Source of the DNA: Cutaneotrichosporon cavernicola
Lineage: Eukaryota > Basidiomycota > Tremellomycetes > Trichosporonales > Trichosporonaceae
Length of the DNA stretch: 64,000 nt
Assembly (NCBI RefSeq): GCF_030864355.1
Contig: NC_083393.1
Coordinates: 1,550,001-1,614,000, forward strand
Direction: 5' to 3'
Made by a program: the position numbers and the translations under genes. Numbering within the stretch: the stretch's first letter is position 1; the number at the start of each line of letters is the position of its first letter. Below the pieces are notes generated by a model. That model saw only the letters and a list, made by a program, of their open reading frames with translations, was not told where the DNA came from and made no database searches. Positions 35,432-47,583 of this stretch are shown one piece after another.

Positions 35432-37898
35432 GATGGAAGGTGGAGTAGAGAGGTAGAGAGTGATTGAGAGAGGGATGGATGAGGTTTATATTAAGATGGT
35501 AAAGAGTTGGCCAAGTTGATCAAGTTCAGGAAGTTGTCGGCAAGCCCCTGAGTCGTTCTAAAGGCTTTAGCCTTGTTGTTTTGTCCTACTGATGTCATAC
35601 TAACAATTAATTACCCCAATTCAAGCCAGCCGCTCTCTCAGCATACGTGGGCCAACGAGTGAGCATGGCAGTAAAAGTGATGCTGGCTGGTCTGGTGGAG
35701 CAAGGAATACGTAACCGAACTGCCAAGCCGAGTCCGGCTGCCTCTCACGTGTTTCTGGATGATGGATGATGGATGATGGATGATGGATGATGGATGGCGT
35801 ACGACGGCGTACGACGCGTTCTAAACTGCATTGCCAGGTCAACGATCCACCAAGATATTTAGGGGTCGAGTTGCGACGCGCGTATAGTCAGGCACTTGCA
35901 CCGGATGGAGCGCGGACCGGAATCCAAAGTCAGGGTGAGTGGGGAACGTGGTTCATCTCATGCGATCCGACCGAGTGTTGGGCCGAGTTAGTGTGGGAAC
36001 GCGTCTCACCTATTCAGTTTTCTCTCAACTTGCCCCAGGGATACCTCGTCAGACAGTTGAATGGTCGACACAAAGGGCAAGTGAGTCCTTTTCAGGCAAC
36101 AGTATATTAACCTCTAAATTGGTTTGTATCATACCTTATTCAAGGCGTTTGGAGTTTGGGAGTGTTCAGGGTCACACCTTGCCACGCGCGTCACGCGGCT
36201 ACGCTCGAGTAAAGTCATGCCACTCTTGTCGCGTAATTCATCAATTGACCAAACAAACATTCAGGTCTTGCACAACCCAGTAAACATTTCTGGGCCATAG
36301 GCGATGCGTCATGGTCATGGCCATGGGTCACCTCGCAACCAGTGTTGAGTCGTTGTCCATGCACGTTTCAATCAGTCTAGTCGTTGGCCTCAGTCCGAGC
36401 CACTTGGCCTTGATTGCGGCGGTCGTCGTCTTCGAGCTGGCCGTACTATATAACCTGTAATCATGCTGTGCGCGTCCGACTCTCAAGATATTCTACTCTG
36501 TACCCGATGATGCGTATGCCAGCCGCCGAAGAGTCGCGGTATGCGCCCGAGCCCGGACAATGTCGGGGTGGCAGCCCTGGAGGGAGCCAGTGTGCCGCAA
36601 CCAGTAACCAGTAATCAGCAAGTGCCACACGCCTGTTCTATCCAGTCCTTTGGGCATGGGCGAGTTGTCGCGCAAGGCGGAGCGTGTCGTATGTATCTGG
36701 CTTTCGGGGAGTATTTATCAACCCGGGTTCAAACTCGGACAAGGTGAGCTCGGTTGAACGAGCTGGGGCAAGGAATACCCTCATGACTGTCGGTTGGCTC
36801 CTAGACACCTTCCCGGTCGGCAAGTGACCCTCACCCTCACATGGTTGCACCTTGGAATGGATTTGAACCGTGCTTTACCTGCTCACGGGATAAAGACTGG
36901 GCCATTGTCCTTTGGCATTTCGGCGGCCGCGTGCACTCGGGCTTACGAGAAATACCTTGGCGACGACGAGGCTGTATAGCGTCACAATGGAGCTGAACCA
37001 CGGTAGTAATGGGGAGAGTCATGTCACGTACTGGTACTTGTGCGGTGTTGGTACGATGCTGAATCCACGCTCCACTGCGCTTGACTGTGCACATGGCTCC
37101 TTTGCAACTACCCATGTACCAAACGCGTCACCGTCGGACCGCTCCCGTTGGCGTAAGCAGGTAAACAGCTCCACAGCGACATGTTAGGCTCTCCCTGCGG
37201 ATAGACTACATGATGTGGTCATTCGTATGGGCCTGTGCCCACTCGGGAGGGGGTGTGGAGTGCACCGAGAACAGCGTCTAGTCTTTAGGCCCGTTTGTGG
37301 TTTGGACACTTGGCATTCACTCGGAGCAGTTTAGTTTATGGAGCATCCATGGCCAGGAACAACTAGAGTTTACCATCCGCCAGTTCCTACGAAATACACC
37401 CGGTGCCTGTCCATCATTCCCCTTCACATCCAACCTTGTCGGTAAACCCATTTCCGGCCACTTGGCCTTCAGAGTCGTGAAACACACTGATTAGGCTCAG
37501 AGTGATGAAACGCACTGATTAGACTCTAGATGCATGGTGCGCAACGATTCCACCATGGCAACGCCGATACCACATGACCGTTACGTCTGTCTACAGTAGA
37601 CAGGCATGCATGACTTGGTGCTAGCCGTTACCACAATACCACTTGGATCCCACGGCAAGGGCGACGCGACAGTCCCAACCTCCTGACGGAGAGGGCGTTG
37701 ATGGTGGAGCGTGGCCGTCAGCCGTAGCTTCCGTCGGATGTGACGCCTATAGTACACATCCTGAGGGCATCCACGCGTTTCTCGGACGTGACATGCCTTG
37801 GATACTAACAAGTGGCACAGTCAGTCCGAATGGCATAAAAGGAGACGACCTGGCTCCCAAATCCCCATTGACAACTGTCAACTCTCCAAGCTGCCAAC
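35432..37898. other. 2.5-kb intergenic region, no gene recognised
   Basis: Holds the 5' flank of the lectin gene, a short tandem repeat at 35757-35797 and many short frames without family resemblance. A tRNA-like TTCAAAT near 36855 on the minus strand does not fold into a T-arm. Near 37475-37525 a 20-odd-bp segment with GTGATGAAACGCACTGATTA is imperfectly repeated. Confidence 0.5.
35757..35797 (+). repeat. GATGGAT heptanucleotide tandem repeat
   Basis: About five to six tandem copies of a 7-bp unit (GATGGAT) upstream of the lectin gene. Simple satellite-like repeat. Confidence 0.9.
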
Positions 37899-38384
37899 AT
37901 GCTCGCCAAGACACTCCTCGCCCTCTTCGCTGCGACTGCCGTCGCGGCTAACCCCGTGGCCCACGACGACCGCGCCGTCTCCATCGAAGACCGCGCCGTC
38001 TCCATCGAAGACCGCGCCGTCTCCATCGAAGACCGCGCAGACATCGAAGGCCGCGCCCTCTGTGCTGGCAACCTCATCGACGGTCCGCGCAAGCTTTCAA
38101 TCGGCGGGACACTTCGCGTCTACTACTCCTCCGCTGGCGGCGGCACAAACTGCGCTTACGTCACCAACGACCTAGGCAAAGAGGTCTTTATGTACATTAG
38201 TCTGCAGGACACGAGCTCGTCCGCCTTTCGTCTGGACGACGACTATGGCGACTTTAGCCAGTTCGCCGGGGCGGTCAAACTCGATGGGATGGCCAAACAC
38301 TGTTTCCAAGTTTTGGTGGGTATCGATGGTAAAACTTGGATGTCTCGCAAAGACTGGCACTGTGGTGGCGGCAAGGTTGCTTAG
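37899..38384 (+). CDS. Small secreted protein with heptapeptide repeats, spore-associated protein A-like
   Basis: Single exon, 161 residues. Signal peptide about residues 1-17 (MLAKTLLALFAATAVAA). Residues 25-50 hold three exact copies of a heptapeptide (EDRAVSI register), encoded by three identical 21-bp units, followed by EDRADIEGRA. The mature domain has four cysteines and the pattern LCAGN...GTLRVYYSSAGGGTNCAYV...FSQFAGAVKLDGMAKHCFQVLVGIDG...DWHCG, which resembles the actinobacterial spore-associated protein A family (YAGPV-x-A-x-GKC-x-W-x-G); this likeness is by eye. The repeats may form a pro-segment removed during export (inference). No intron, unlike most genes here, which would suit transfer or simply its short length. 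Confidence 0.72.
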   Translation: MLAKTLLALFAATAVAANPVAHDDRAVSIEDRAVSIEDRAVSIEDRADIEGRALCAGNLIDGPRKLSIGGTLRVYYSSAGGGTNCAYVTNDLGKEVFMYISLQDTSSSAFRLDDDYGDFSQFAGAVKLDGMAKHCFQVLVGIDGKTWMSRKDWHCGGGKVA

Positions 38385-39571
38385 AAGCCCAGAAACCAGG
38401 GTGACCCGAAGGCCGTCTAGTTTTTATGAAAGGAATGTATGGTGTATGCACGTCGAATGCACGATGAGAGTACAGTAGCCCAGTGGCGGACAAGCATGGG
38501 GGTATTGGCATACACGTGATCAGCCACTTGGTTCCAGCAGGACGACGCCATGAGTCCAGCACGTGCAAGTCAGCATACCATGTCAGTATAGGTCTCCGAG
38601 GGAGAACTAGCTCTATCTCGTGATCCGTCAGGCGGTCGTGAGGATGTCAACTCGTGGCCAACGGGGAAACCTCGGTCTAGGTTGCTGTCAAAGGCTCATC
38701 CCAAGCCCCAGCGTCAATACAGCAAGACCCATCAAGACAGTCCATGGCAGTGTGAGCAGTGGACCCGGCACCTCCCTATCGGCAGACAACCGCCACGCTC
38801 CGCACGACCGCGTCCGGGCATAAAAAAGTTATCTCCCACAGCCCAGTCTCCGAGGCTGGCAGAAACCGGCCATCGGTCCCAAGGCCGCCCGAGCCATGCC
38901 CGAGAGGCTAGGACGCGTGTCGCCTCGCCGTCGGGCATAGTGCTTGGTGCGTCCCGTTCCGCACGGAAATTGGGGCATGCGGAATAGGCTGCGGAATGGG
39001 CTGCGGAATAGGATGACGCGACTGCGTCCGAGCGCGGTTGGGCATTCATGGGACACTTTTCCGTCATGACAGCCGAATGGGGGGAATTGGCGGCCACGTT
39101 GGTCGTCTGGACACTGGCGGGAGAGGGAGAGGGAGTGGGAGTGAGAGAGGGAGTGGGAGAGTGGGAGAGTGGGAGAGTGGGAGAGTGCTGTGTGTCTTCT
39201 CTGTAACGGCGCAGAGTTGCTTTGCGAGCTAAAGCACCATGGGAGACGGCGCGAGATATCGCACTGGGCTGGTATCCTTGCTGTGCTCCCCGACAAGACT
39301 TGCGCACATTCTGGCGCAGGTGTGTGCGTTTCTGTGACAGGTTGGTTGTTGATGACTGGCGCTTCCGTCCTAAAGCAAACAAGCAGCGTATATCCACGTG
39401 GATCTGATTCCGGATGTCACCAGGTGTCACCATGGTTGCCCGTGCCGGAGTTTCGGGACTATATTGTTGTGGTACGGGGCTCCGTCACATACCTCATTAT
39501 TCTGTCAACAGTCACTTCCTCTCCATTCTCTACGAAACAGTAAGTCCTACTCTCCGCTTCTCTAACGCCAG
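38385..39571. other. Intergenic region with a GGGAGA-rich repeat
   Basis: No gene recognised. A purine-rich repeat occupies 39118-39187; the remainder is unremarkable. Confidence 0.5.
39118..39187 (+). repeat. Purine-rich GGGAGAG/GGGAGAGT repeat
   Basis: About 70 bp of tandem GGGAGA, GGGAGT and GGGAGAGT units on the + strand. Such a strand-asymmetric purine tract can adopt unusual structures; no gene is present. Confidence 0.85.
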
Positions 39572-40609
39572 ATGACGCACGCGTCCGAGTTCAAGTCGGG
39601 GCATTTCCAGCGTATCCGCCTCACCCCAACCTCGGCCACCATCACCGACGACATATACGGCCAACACGAGATCACCGAGCCTCCCCTCGTCACCCTTCTG
39701 GCATGTGAGCCTGTCCGTCGCCTTGGCCGCGTCCACCAACACGGCATGAGTGGTCTCCTGGGCCTCACTCCTCCCGTTACGCGTCTCGAACACAGTGTTG
39801 GCGCCATGTTACTTGTCCGACGCGTTGGCGGGAGTGTGGCAGAACAAGCAGCCGCCCTCCTCCACGATATTAGCCATACCGCACTCTCGCATGTGGCCGA
39901 TGACGCATTTCCCAGTGCTGGATCATACCATGAAATCCATAAGGCGCGGTATGTCGCCACGACGTGTCTCCCCGCCCTAATCAAGGAGATCGGATTACCA
40001 TTGGAAGTACTGGATGAGGAACTTTTCGGATTGGTCGAACAGAGCGCGCCCCGACTTTGTGCGGATAGGCTGGATTATGGCCTTCGGGACACCGTGGCGT
40101 TTCAACACCTCGACATCGAGATTGCAAAGGCCATCTTTGCAGATGTTTCCGCGTTCCCCGGGGTAAATGCGAATAATCGCTGTCTCGCCCTCAGTATACC
40201 AGATCTCGCACTCGCACTTGCGCGCGCTTACATCGCGACCGACGCAGGCGTGTGGTGTAACCCCGCCCACACGGATATGTATCTGCGCGCAGGCGCACTC
40301 ATTCGGAACCTTGTGGCGGACGGACGCTTGGCCGAGGCTGATCTGTGGCTCGACGATGAGGCGTTCTGGGCCTCGATGCGCGCCGCATGTGACGATGACG
40401 GCCGTCGTGAGATGGACGCCCTGTATACCATTCCCGAGGAGAAGGGCCTCCGGCTTTCCAGTGACTGTAAGATTCGCACGCTCGACCCAGACATGGTCGT
40501 CGACGGCACTCTGGCTCCCCTGTCGCAGGTCAACCCCGTGTGGAACAAGGAGAGGCTGGCATACATCGCCGGTCGCAAGATGCTCATCAACCCACCCCCA
40601 ACGGCGTGA
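39572..40609 (+). CDS. HD-domain phosphohydrolase-like protein, intronless
   Basis: Single 1038-bp exon, 345 residues. The HD superfamily metal site is visible as His74 (RLEHSVG), His98-Asp99 (LLHDISHTALSH) and an Asp in CADRLDYG (about 165-168). The order resembles SAMHD1-type and bacterial dGTPase-like proteins, but it is shorter and has no SAM domain, so hydrolysis of a nucleotide or phosphoester is only inferred. Start at 39572 just after a splice-acceptor-like context; the encoded N-terminus SGHFQRIRLTPTSATITDDIYG matches the usual family start. It is the only gene over 1 kb here with no intron and lies alone between intergenic regions; transfer from bacteria is possible. Confidence 0.85.
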   Translation: MTHASEFKSGHFQRIRLTPTSATITDDIYGQHEITEPPLVTLLACEPVRRLGRVHQHGMSGLLGLTPPVTRLEHSVGAMLLVRRVGGSVAEQAAALLHDISHTALSHVADDAFPSAGSYHEIHKARYVATTCLPALIKEIGLPLEVLDEELFGLVEQSAPRLCADRLDYGLRDTVAFQHLDIEIAKAIFADVSAFPGVNANNRCLALSIPDLALALARAYIATDAGVWCNPAHTDMYLRAGALIRNLVADGRLAEADLWLDDEAFWASMRAACDDDGRREMDALYTIPEEKGLRLSSDCKIRTLDPDMVVDGTLAPLSQVNPVWNKERLAYIAGRKMLINPPPTA

Positions 40610-40820
40610 ACGGCATAACCCAGCCGAACGGCACTTGTCAGACCAACGGCATGATTCACACCACTGGGTCTTGCGCTGCTCGATGGGCTCTATTCCACCA
40701 CCCAATCGATGCATACAACCGATAGACATTCATAGATAGACATTCCGTAACAGCATCCTCGTCATTACACTGTCACTAATAGACGTACAACATGCACTAT
40801 ATATACAACCCAAAAGAACC

Positions 40821-43202
40821 TCAACACACGCCCCCTGCGCCTCCCTGTAACCCGCTCGAGATGTCGCCTGTGAGCCAGTCGAACAGCGCGAGGATGTCGA
40901 CATCCGGCTCCATGTCTGGGACTGTCCCGAATGCCGGCGGGTCGGGGAGAAGAAGCGACTGAACACCGTCGATCCCCGGGATAGCAGGCATGCTTTTGAT
41001 GAGACTGTTGACGCGAGGCATCGCAGATCCCGCCACCTCCCACTGCGTGCTCACGCTCTGCACAGCCGTCAGAACGCGCTGTAGCAGCGTAATCGTCTCC
41101 GCCAGGGATATGTCAATTGCTGCGTCCCGAATCGCAGGTAGGACATTTGCAGGGACGGGACCGCCATTCTGGACCACGTTGGCGCACGTATGCACTCGAA
41201 TCGCCTGTTGGAGGAGCAGAGTAATGGCGTTGGTGAGCTGATACGCCGACCATGGGGCCCAGAACACGTCAAAGTCCTCCGGCCGTAGACTCTCAATAAA
41301 CACGGCCATGTGTTCGATGACGATCAACATCTGCTTGTTGGCGGCGATGAGATGGTGTGGGTACTCAAACTCCTCACGCTCAAGCCCCAGGCGGCAGATG
41401 AGGAGCTCTACGCCGAGGTGGGACAGTTGCAGAGATCCTGGTATGAGTGAGGGTCTCAAAACATAGACTCACGGCTCCCTGGGCGAGGCGAAGGTTGTAT
41501 CGGGTCGAAGAGTAAGTCGTCGGGTAAGTCGCGATACAGCGTCTCCAGGTCGCTGGCCCCGTGGCGCAGCAGCGAGCGATCGAGGTTAAGCCGCCGAGGG
41601 TATGTGTCTCGGTCGAGCACAAGGGGAAGCAGACCCTCGAGAACGGAGCTCAGCCTGCACATGGCGACAAACACTGCGATCTCTGATTCCTTCGGAGTTG
41701 TTGCGCCTCCAACATCGCCATCCTCAAACGACAGCGTCGGGATGGAGCTCCGCGTCGCCTCGATGTTCACGGGTCGTCCGTACGTGTAGGCGTTCCTGAT
41801 ATCAGCTATCAAGAGCACTGCGGCAGCTACTCACCACTTGTCCATCACGTAGAGACTCCACCACAGGCGTTTGCGGAGAGCGCGTTCCCATTTTGGCAAT
41901 TTCCATCGCGAGCAGTCCCGATGCAGCCCCAGCAGTTGCAGTACTCCCAGCGATCGGCAGATGCCAACGTGGTTCCCGCCTGGGTTAAGAATCGGCCTGC
42001 CTGCCAAGCAGATAATCTCAAGTTGTAACGTCTGTAGGCGCGCTTGCCGGTACTCGTTATCGATAACGTGGCAGCAGATGGACCACAGCTGCTTCGAATG
42101 AGGGCGGAGAGCGAGCTCGTGGACAGCGGCATGTGAGAAGATGCCAATGAGCAGCGCATACGGGAATGTCCCAGCACCCTGCCAGCCCTGGACGCAAGCC
42201 TCGAATCGCTGGCGGTTGAGGATCGGAAGAGCGGGGAGAGTGCGGGTCATGAAGCTGGGATCAGTGTCTGCCCACCGAGGAGAGTGTTACTCACTGCTGG
42301 ATAAGACGGTCAGGCAGAGTAGGATCGACACCATTGATGATCGCTAAAACATCCTGATAAGCTTTTTCTGCGACGAAAGCGGCATTCGAGTGTCCATACA
42401 CGCGCGAGGGGTTTTTGAGGAAGAAGGCCGGGTTACGTGGGTCTGCCACCTGGCGATAGGGAAGATCCGCCGCGCCATTCTCAAGTCGCGAGTCCAGCGA
42501 TACAGACGCAAGCTGGGCTACGGCTCCAGAGCCTGTTGGTCAGCTGACACGCACAGGCCGCACTTACCAAGATAGTGGGATTCTTCCTCCTCCGTCACGT
42601 CCGCATCCAGGGACGAGTATCCGAACGTATCTTCTTCCTCCTGTTGCGCGACCCGCTCGTCCAGAGTATCAAGGAAAGCGCGCACGCCACTGCCAGGATG
42701 TGGTCGTGAAAGTGACAATGTGCTCCGCTCACCCATCCAAGACGAGGGCGACTTGGATGGTCCACTGCTCAGTCCCGTCGTGCTCCCGAACCGCGACGCA
42801 AGGGACGAGGTGCCTGCTTCCAACGACGTGGGTCCATATCCATTCGTCGTCGCGGTCGGGGTCGTGCTGGACTTGCGGTGCCGATTCAAAGGCGGCGCCC
42901 GGAACGAGCATTCGCGTCCGGCACGGGCGCAGTGCTCACACGCTTCGCCGCGGACGGCTATGTGACAGGAGCGTTTGGATACGCGGCAATGGTCACAAGG
43001 CCGGTCCTTGCGCGACCGTTTAGCGCGGAGGCTGGGGTCAGGATGGGTTGTATTGGGGTTGGCCGAAAGAGAGCACCGTGCCCGACCGCGGGCAACTGTG
43101 GTATGTGGAGGGAAGGCGCGTCACGAGAGGAGGCGGGAAGAATACTTACTTGGTGGGCTTGTCGGACTTGTCATCGACTGGCGACTGTTGCGTTGGGTCC
43201 AT
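40821..43202 (-). CDS. Zn2Cys6 fungal-specific transcription factor
   Basis: Nuclear DNA-binding regulator. Exons in gene order 43202..43150, 43031..42568, 42532..42295, 42254..41835, 41795..41473 and 41437..40821 give 704 residues. The binuclear zinc cluster is Cys30, 33, 40, 49, 52, 59 (spacing 2-6-8-2-6), preceded by the basic RAKRSRKDRP. A Ser/Thr-rich linker follows, then HYLGGSGAVAQLAS, the usual entry to the fungal-specific middle homology region, with LQTLQLEIICLAGRPILNPGGNHV, SRWKLPKWERALRKRLWW and WSLYVMDKW. The first intron (118 nt) separates the first 17 codons from the cluster; the others are 35-40 nt. The target genes are not known; the nearest neighbours are an HD-domain protein and an MFS exporter. 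Confidence 0.92.
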
Positions 43203-44639
43203 TTGGACGTGGGAAACGATGTGAGAGTCGGAACAGTATGGAAATAGAACGATGACTGGGATGATTGTTATCGAGGGTTTGACATGGAATGGATGATTGG
43301 ATGAATTGGATGAATACAAAAGTGGGTTAGGAAAAAGAGTAATGAGAACTGTTCTAACTCATCAACAAAGCGGTGGTATGGTACAATGAATCCAGCTTTG
43401 ACGCAAACTGGTTGGTCACTTGGGTCAACTCTTCTGGTCTCAACTCACGTCCGCACAGGCTACCTCAAGAGATAACAACACCCCTTCAACATGCATAGGC
43501 CATCCACTATTGGCCATACGTCTTAGGATATGGAGCTTGTCACCAAGTCCTCGCGTTGCTCCTAGTCGTAATCCGCTCCAGGTCGGGCGGTAGAGACATT
43601 GAGAGGTAAGGAATCAACTCCAATGAGGCCACGCTTGCCAGCTGCCAGCTGCCAGCTCGCCAGCGGGCTATGAAACAAACCTGACGTCCATGATGACGCG
43701 TCATGGGACATTGACTTGTCTTCTCCTCGCCCTTACCTACTATATGGCTGCGGAACGGGGTGAGTTTCTGCCCACGCGTCCCTATGTGTTCCGCACTCTT
43801 CGGAATCATTCGCGGTCAACGGGTGTAGCATTCCGCACATTGGTGCCGAGAAGCTGAGCGGTGCGGAGTCGGTGCACGGAACCGAGATTCAAAGCGTGAT
43901 GCGAATAACATGATCGATCCACACGTGTGACCGAGCCTCGGCGATGACGATGGCTGGGCCATGACGGTCGATCCGCCCCTCAAATTGGTTAGTTATACAA
44001 GCCTCGGAAGATTAAGGGAATGTGAGTAATGGCCGTCCAGATGCGTCCAGGGGACCGCAGATCTGGCTTACCCATATTTAACTACCCTAAATGGGCCGCT
44101 GACTGAGGCCGACGGTCGTAGTGCAGTCAAAGCCACCCCATTATCATCTTCCACTCTACGACTTGCATGACGCCGTCGTTCTATTTGGACACTGAAAAGT
44201 TTCCGTGTCCCATCCAGGCCTAGCTCGCACAGAGGGCGCAAGCCGTAGGCCGTCGGCCAAGCCCTCGCTCTCGTGCCAAGCCCCAATCGCCATGTCGGCT
44301 TGTTATTGCTTCAAGCTTTGTCATGCCTCAAGCCAGAGGGAATGAAGCGCGTTCCTTACTTTACTCGACTCACACTGAGTACTGATCCGAGTGGACTCGG
44401 AAGCGAACAATGCAGAATCGCGAGCACATGGGCCCGAGCCCTCTTGGCACGCCGTCGGCCAGGTTGTGTGCTTCGGCCAGCTTTGCCAGTTGCTGTTGCC
44501 ATTGATGTCTACTTAAGGCGTCGAGATCAGCGGGGTTTAGTCCAAACACTCAACTGGTCGCCCCTCCTCTCTTTTCACCTCACACCCTACGCTCATCTCG
44601 CTCACGCCACTCAACTACATTCACAGTCGCCCCACCACC
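43203..44639. other. Divergent intergenic region, nothing recognised
   Basis: Between the transcription factor and the MFS exporter. No open frame with family resemblance, tRNA or clear repeat was found, apart from a short GCCAGCT triplication near 43640. Confidence 0.5.
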
Positions 44640-46411
44640 ATGAACGCCCTCTCGGCTGAGGCAACTGCAACGTCAACCCCTGTTCAACCGGGCACACCAG
44701 CCATGTTGGCCGCGGATACAGACGACAAGTTTGCGCCACGTTCAGACTCATTTCTCTCGGCGTCCAACACGATTACCGATTTGCAGCAGCTCGAGATTGA
44801 CAAGAAGACGTCTGACTCAGACCACGGGTCTATCGACGGAGCTGAGAAGGGCAAGGATGGCCCCGAGGTCGACCAGCGCACCCACAAGCCCAATGCCCTG
44901 TCCTCGCTCCCGGCGGTCAAGAAGAGCCTCCTGCTCCTGTTCTTCGTGAGTCTCGTCAACGTCACTGCTTGCTTGCTAACCCCAGTGTACTGCCATGTTC
45001 ATTGACGTGGCAGGCGTGTCTGCCACTTTCCTCATGACGGCACCTATTGCTGAGGATCTTAAAGTCTCGCAGGGCAACTTCGCCTGGGTCCTCGGCACAT
45101 ACTCACTTGCGTTCGCGTCCACTCTCCTCTTTGCGGGTCGCCTGGCCGACCTCTACCCTCCCAATCTCGTCTACACGGCCGGCTTCAGTGGACTCGGTAT
45201 CTTCTACCTCATCATATCGTTCATGAAGGATCAGTACGCTTTCTTCATTCTCCGTTCCATTTCCGCCCTGCTTGCGGTCTTGACCATCCCGTCCTCGATC
45301 AACATGATCGGTGAGTCATTCCTGTATGACACCTCTGACAGCAGTGCAAATGTACCCCGATCCTACCGAACAGGCCAAGAAGTTGACGCTCTTCGGCATG
45401 GCTGGTGCACTCGCGAACACCATGGGCCTGGTCCTTGCGGGCGTCTTTCTCCTCGCGTCCTGGCGCTGGTACTTCCGCTTCATCGCCATCGTTGTCATTC
45501 CCTTCAGCTTCCTTTGCTGGTACATTATGCCGCGCACCGAGGCCGTGGCTGAAGACCTTCCCGGCACCGAGAAATGGAAGCGCATGGATCTCGTTGGCGT
45601 CCTTGGTCTCATGGCCATCCTCGTCCTCTTCATCCTCGCCTTCACGCAGGTCGAGACAAACGGCTGGAATTCTGCCATTTTCATCGCACCGCTCGTCATC
45701 TCCATCTGTCTTCTCCCAGCATGGCTCTACTGGGAGCACAGCCTGCCACAGGGCTTCAGCCTCCTTCCGCACGACATCTGGACCTACCCCAACATCTTCC
45801 CTCTCATCATCCAGGCGTCGTCAATCTTCATGTGGTTTGCGACCTACCAGCTCCGCCTTGCGACGTACTGGCAGGAGGTGGACCACGTCTCGCCGATCCT
45901 CGCCGCCGCCCGCCTCCTACCGATGGGTGTGGTCGCGCTCATCGTTGGCTCCCTCACCCAGCCGTTCCCGTGGCTCATTCTGAAGCCACGCTACGTCCAG
46001 CCAGTTGGCTCCGCCCTTGCCTTCTGCGGCTCGATGCTTCTCGCCTTCTCCAACGGCGGCCGCGGCGCTGACTACTGGAAGTACGTCTTCACGGGCGAGA
46101 TCATCGGCACTGCTGGCGGCATGATCGTCTTCATCGGTACGAACACCAGCATTATCCAGTCCTTCCCCCTCGAGTTTGCCGGGGTTGGCGGCAGCTTCGC
46201 CCAAGTCATCTACCAGATTGGCGGCGTTGTTGGCATCGCAGTCCAGCAGGGCCTCCTCGACACTGGACACGGCGGCGTCGCCGACTGGACCGGTTCCAAG
46301 AACGGCTACTTCTTTACCTCGGCGTACATCCTGTGCACAGGCCTTATCTTCGTTATCTGGTACCGCCAGTCGAAGGCTAACATCTCCACTGGCGTCGCTC
46401 CTGTGGCCTAA
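44640..46411 (+). CDS. 14-TM MFS transporter (DHA2/DHA14-type drug exporter)
   Basis: Exons 44640..44945, 44986..45310 and 45345..46411 give 565 residues. A 100-residue hydrophilic, acidic N-terminus precedes about 14 membrane segments, the topology of the DHA2 proton antiporter family. Signatures: MFIDVAGVSATFLMTAPIAEDL in TM1 with the conserved acidic residue, WVLGTYSLAFASTLLFAGRLADL (motif A region) and FQ-type loops before TM5. The tail is short. Introns are 40 and 34 nt. Substrate unknown; the family exports drugs, siderophores or amino acids. The start codon lies directly after the CACCACC leader. Confidence 0.9.
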
Positions 46412-46622
46412 ACCCCACATTACCCGTTTCATGAAAACCTGTATAATAGACAGATGGGTATTTTCCTCCCAGTCAGTCCACCGATAGAGCTTGTAGCCCC
46501 AGATATCTGCATTAGTACCATTCTGGCACCGCAAAGGTCCATTGAGAATCAGGTCGGTTTGAATTGATTAGCAGGTCTCCGATCTATGGCCACCAATGTT
46601 ACACACTTACGTAATTCCGTAA

Positions 46623-46703
46623 GTCTTCGTGGTGTAGTGGTTATCATACTCTCTTAGGGTCTTGCTATGGGAGTGGCCCCGCGTTCGAATCGCGGCGAGG
46701 ACC
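46623..46703 (+). tRNA. tRNA-Pro (AGG) with a short intron
   Basis: Acceptor GTCTTCG pairs with CGAGGAC, anticodon stem CTCTC/GGGAG, loop TTAGGG + about 8-nt intron + T, T-arm CCGCG-TTCGAAT-CGCGG. Anticodon AGG, discriminator C. Confidence 0.85.
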
Positions 46704-47107
46704 AACCAGACTTTAATGACTGGAACTTACGATTGATTTTTGCCAGTCCTTGCTTGCCAAGGAGTGTGGAGGAGCGGGGATCGGCGAAGGTTTCCGTCTC
46801 TTGCCTAGCTTGCCTGAAACCCCGTAGGGCGAGGCATCGACACACTAAGGCGGTTGGCACATGGGTTGCTATTGGGTATGCATGCGCCTGCGCTGTGAGC
46901 TGTTCAAGGGCCGAGAACCCAATCTGTCGGGATACCCGCCTGGTCGGCGTGGTCGAGCAACCATTGAGATGGGCTTGTCGCACGTCGAGGCCCTGGTCGA
47001 ACCCAGCCTGGGACGTTGGCGCGGTCGGTACCAGTCGTCGTTTGCAATGACCCAACCTCGTCTCGCTCCTTCGGTCCGAAGCGATGCACAACCGAGTGCG
47101 CATATGC

Positions 47108-47338
47108 CTAGACGAGCCACACGATGGTTGGTGCCGCGCGGTCGCCAGGAATGGAACCGTACACCCACGCGCCCTTTGTCTGCCAAGTCTTGGTCCGGGG
47201 ATCGGCACCGATAAGCGGGCGTGCACGTGCGCTATTCGGCCTCGGCATCTCGACCTCCCACCCGGGCGTCATGGCAGACGCGTTCGGCTTGATGCGCATG
47301 AGGACGGCGGCCGCCTCGGTCGGCGTGAGCTTGTGCAT
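47108..47338 (-). CDS. Small hypothetical open frame
   Basis: 76 codons from an ATG to a stop, starting MHKLTPTEAAAVLMRIKP and with a plausible hydrophilic globular composition (PGWEVEMPRPN, WQTKGAWVYG). No intron, no paralogue in the window and no family recognised. The sequence downstream on the same strand contains further open segments in other frames, so this could be the first exon of a longer or decayed gene. Reported because its codon use and amino-acid mix look more gene-like than the neighbouring frames; it may be spurious. Confidence 0.3.
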   Translation of the reverse strand: MHKLTPTEAAAVLMRIKPNASAMTPGWEVEMPRPNSARARPLIGADPRTKTWQTKGAWVYGSIPGDRAAPTIVWLV

Positions 47339-47583
47339 GGTGATGGATCGATAGGCGGATATCAAAATGCTGCCCAAATCTCGGCGTCCAGCGATATTCG
47401 AGGCTAAAATGTGCGGCGACTTGGATTGTTCAACGTCACAAAGGTCAAGGTCAAGTGGATTGGATTGGTGGTGTGAGCCGTGGCGGAGATGACGACATCG
47501 CCGTTAGGTGACCACCGTCACGCGCGCCACTAAACTCCTTGCGCTAACCTGTTCTCAACACCTAACATTTGCGCGACCACATC

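Noticed and set aside
36830..36955. tRNA-like GGTTCAAATCC on the minus strand
   Set aside because: The flanks do not pair as a T-stem and no acceptor or anticodon arm can be drawn.
46654..47226. 190-codon minus-strand open frame overlapping tRNA-Pro
   Set aside because: Runs through the tRNA gene and shows no family resemblance.
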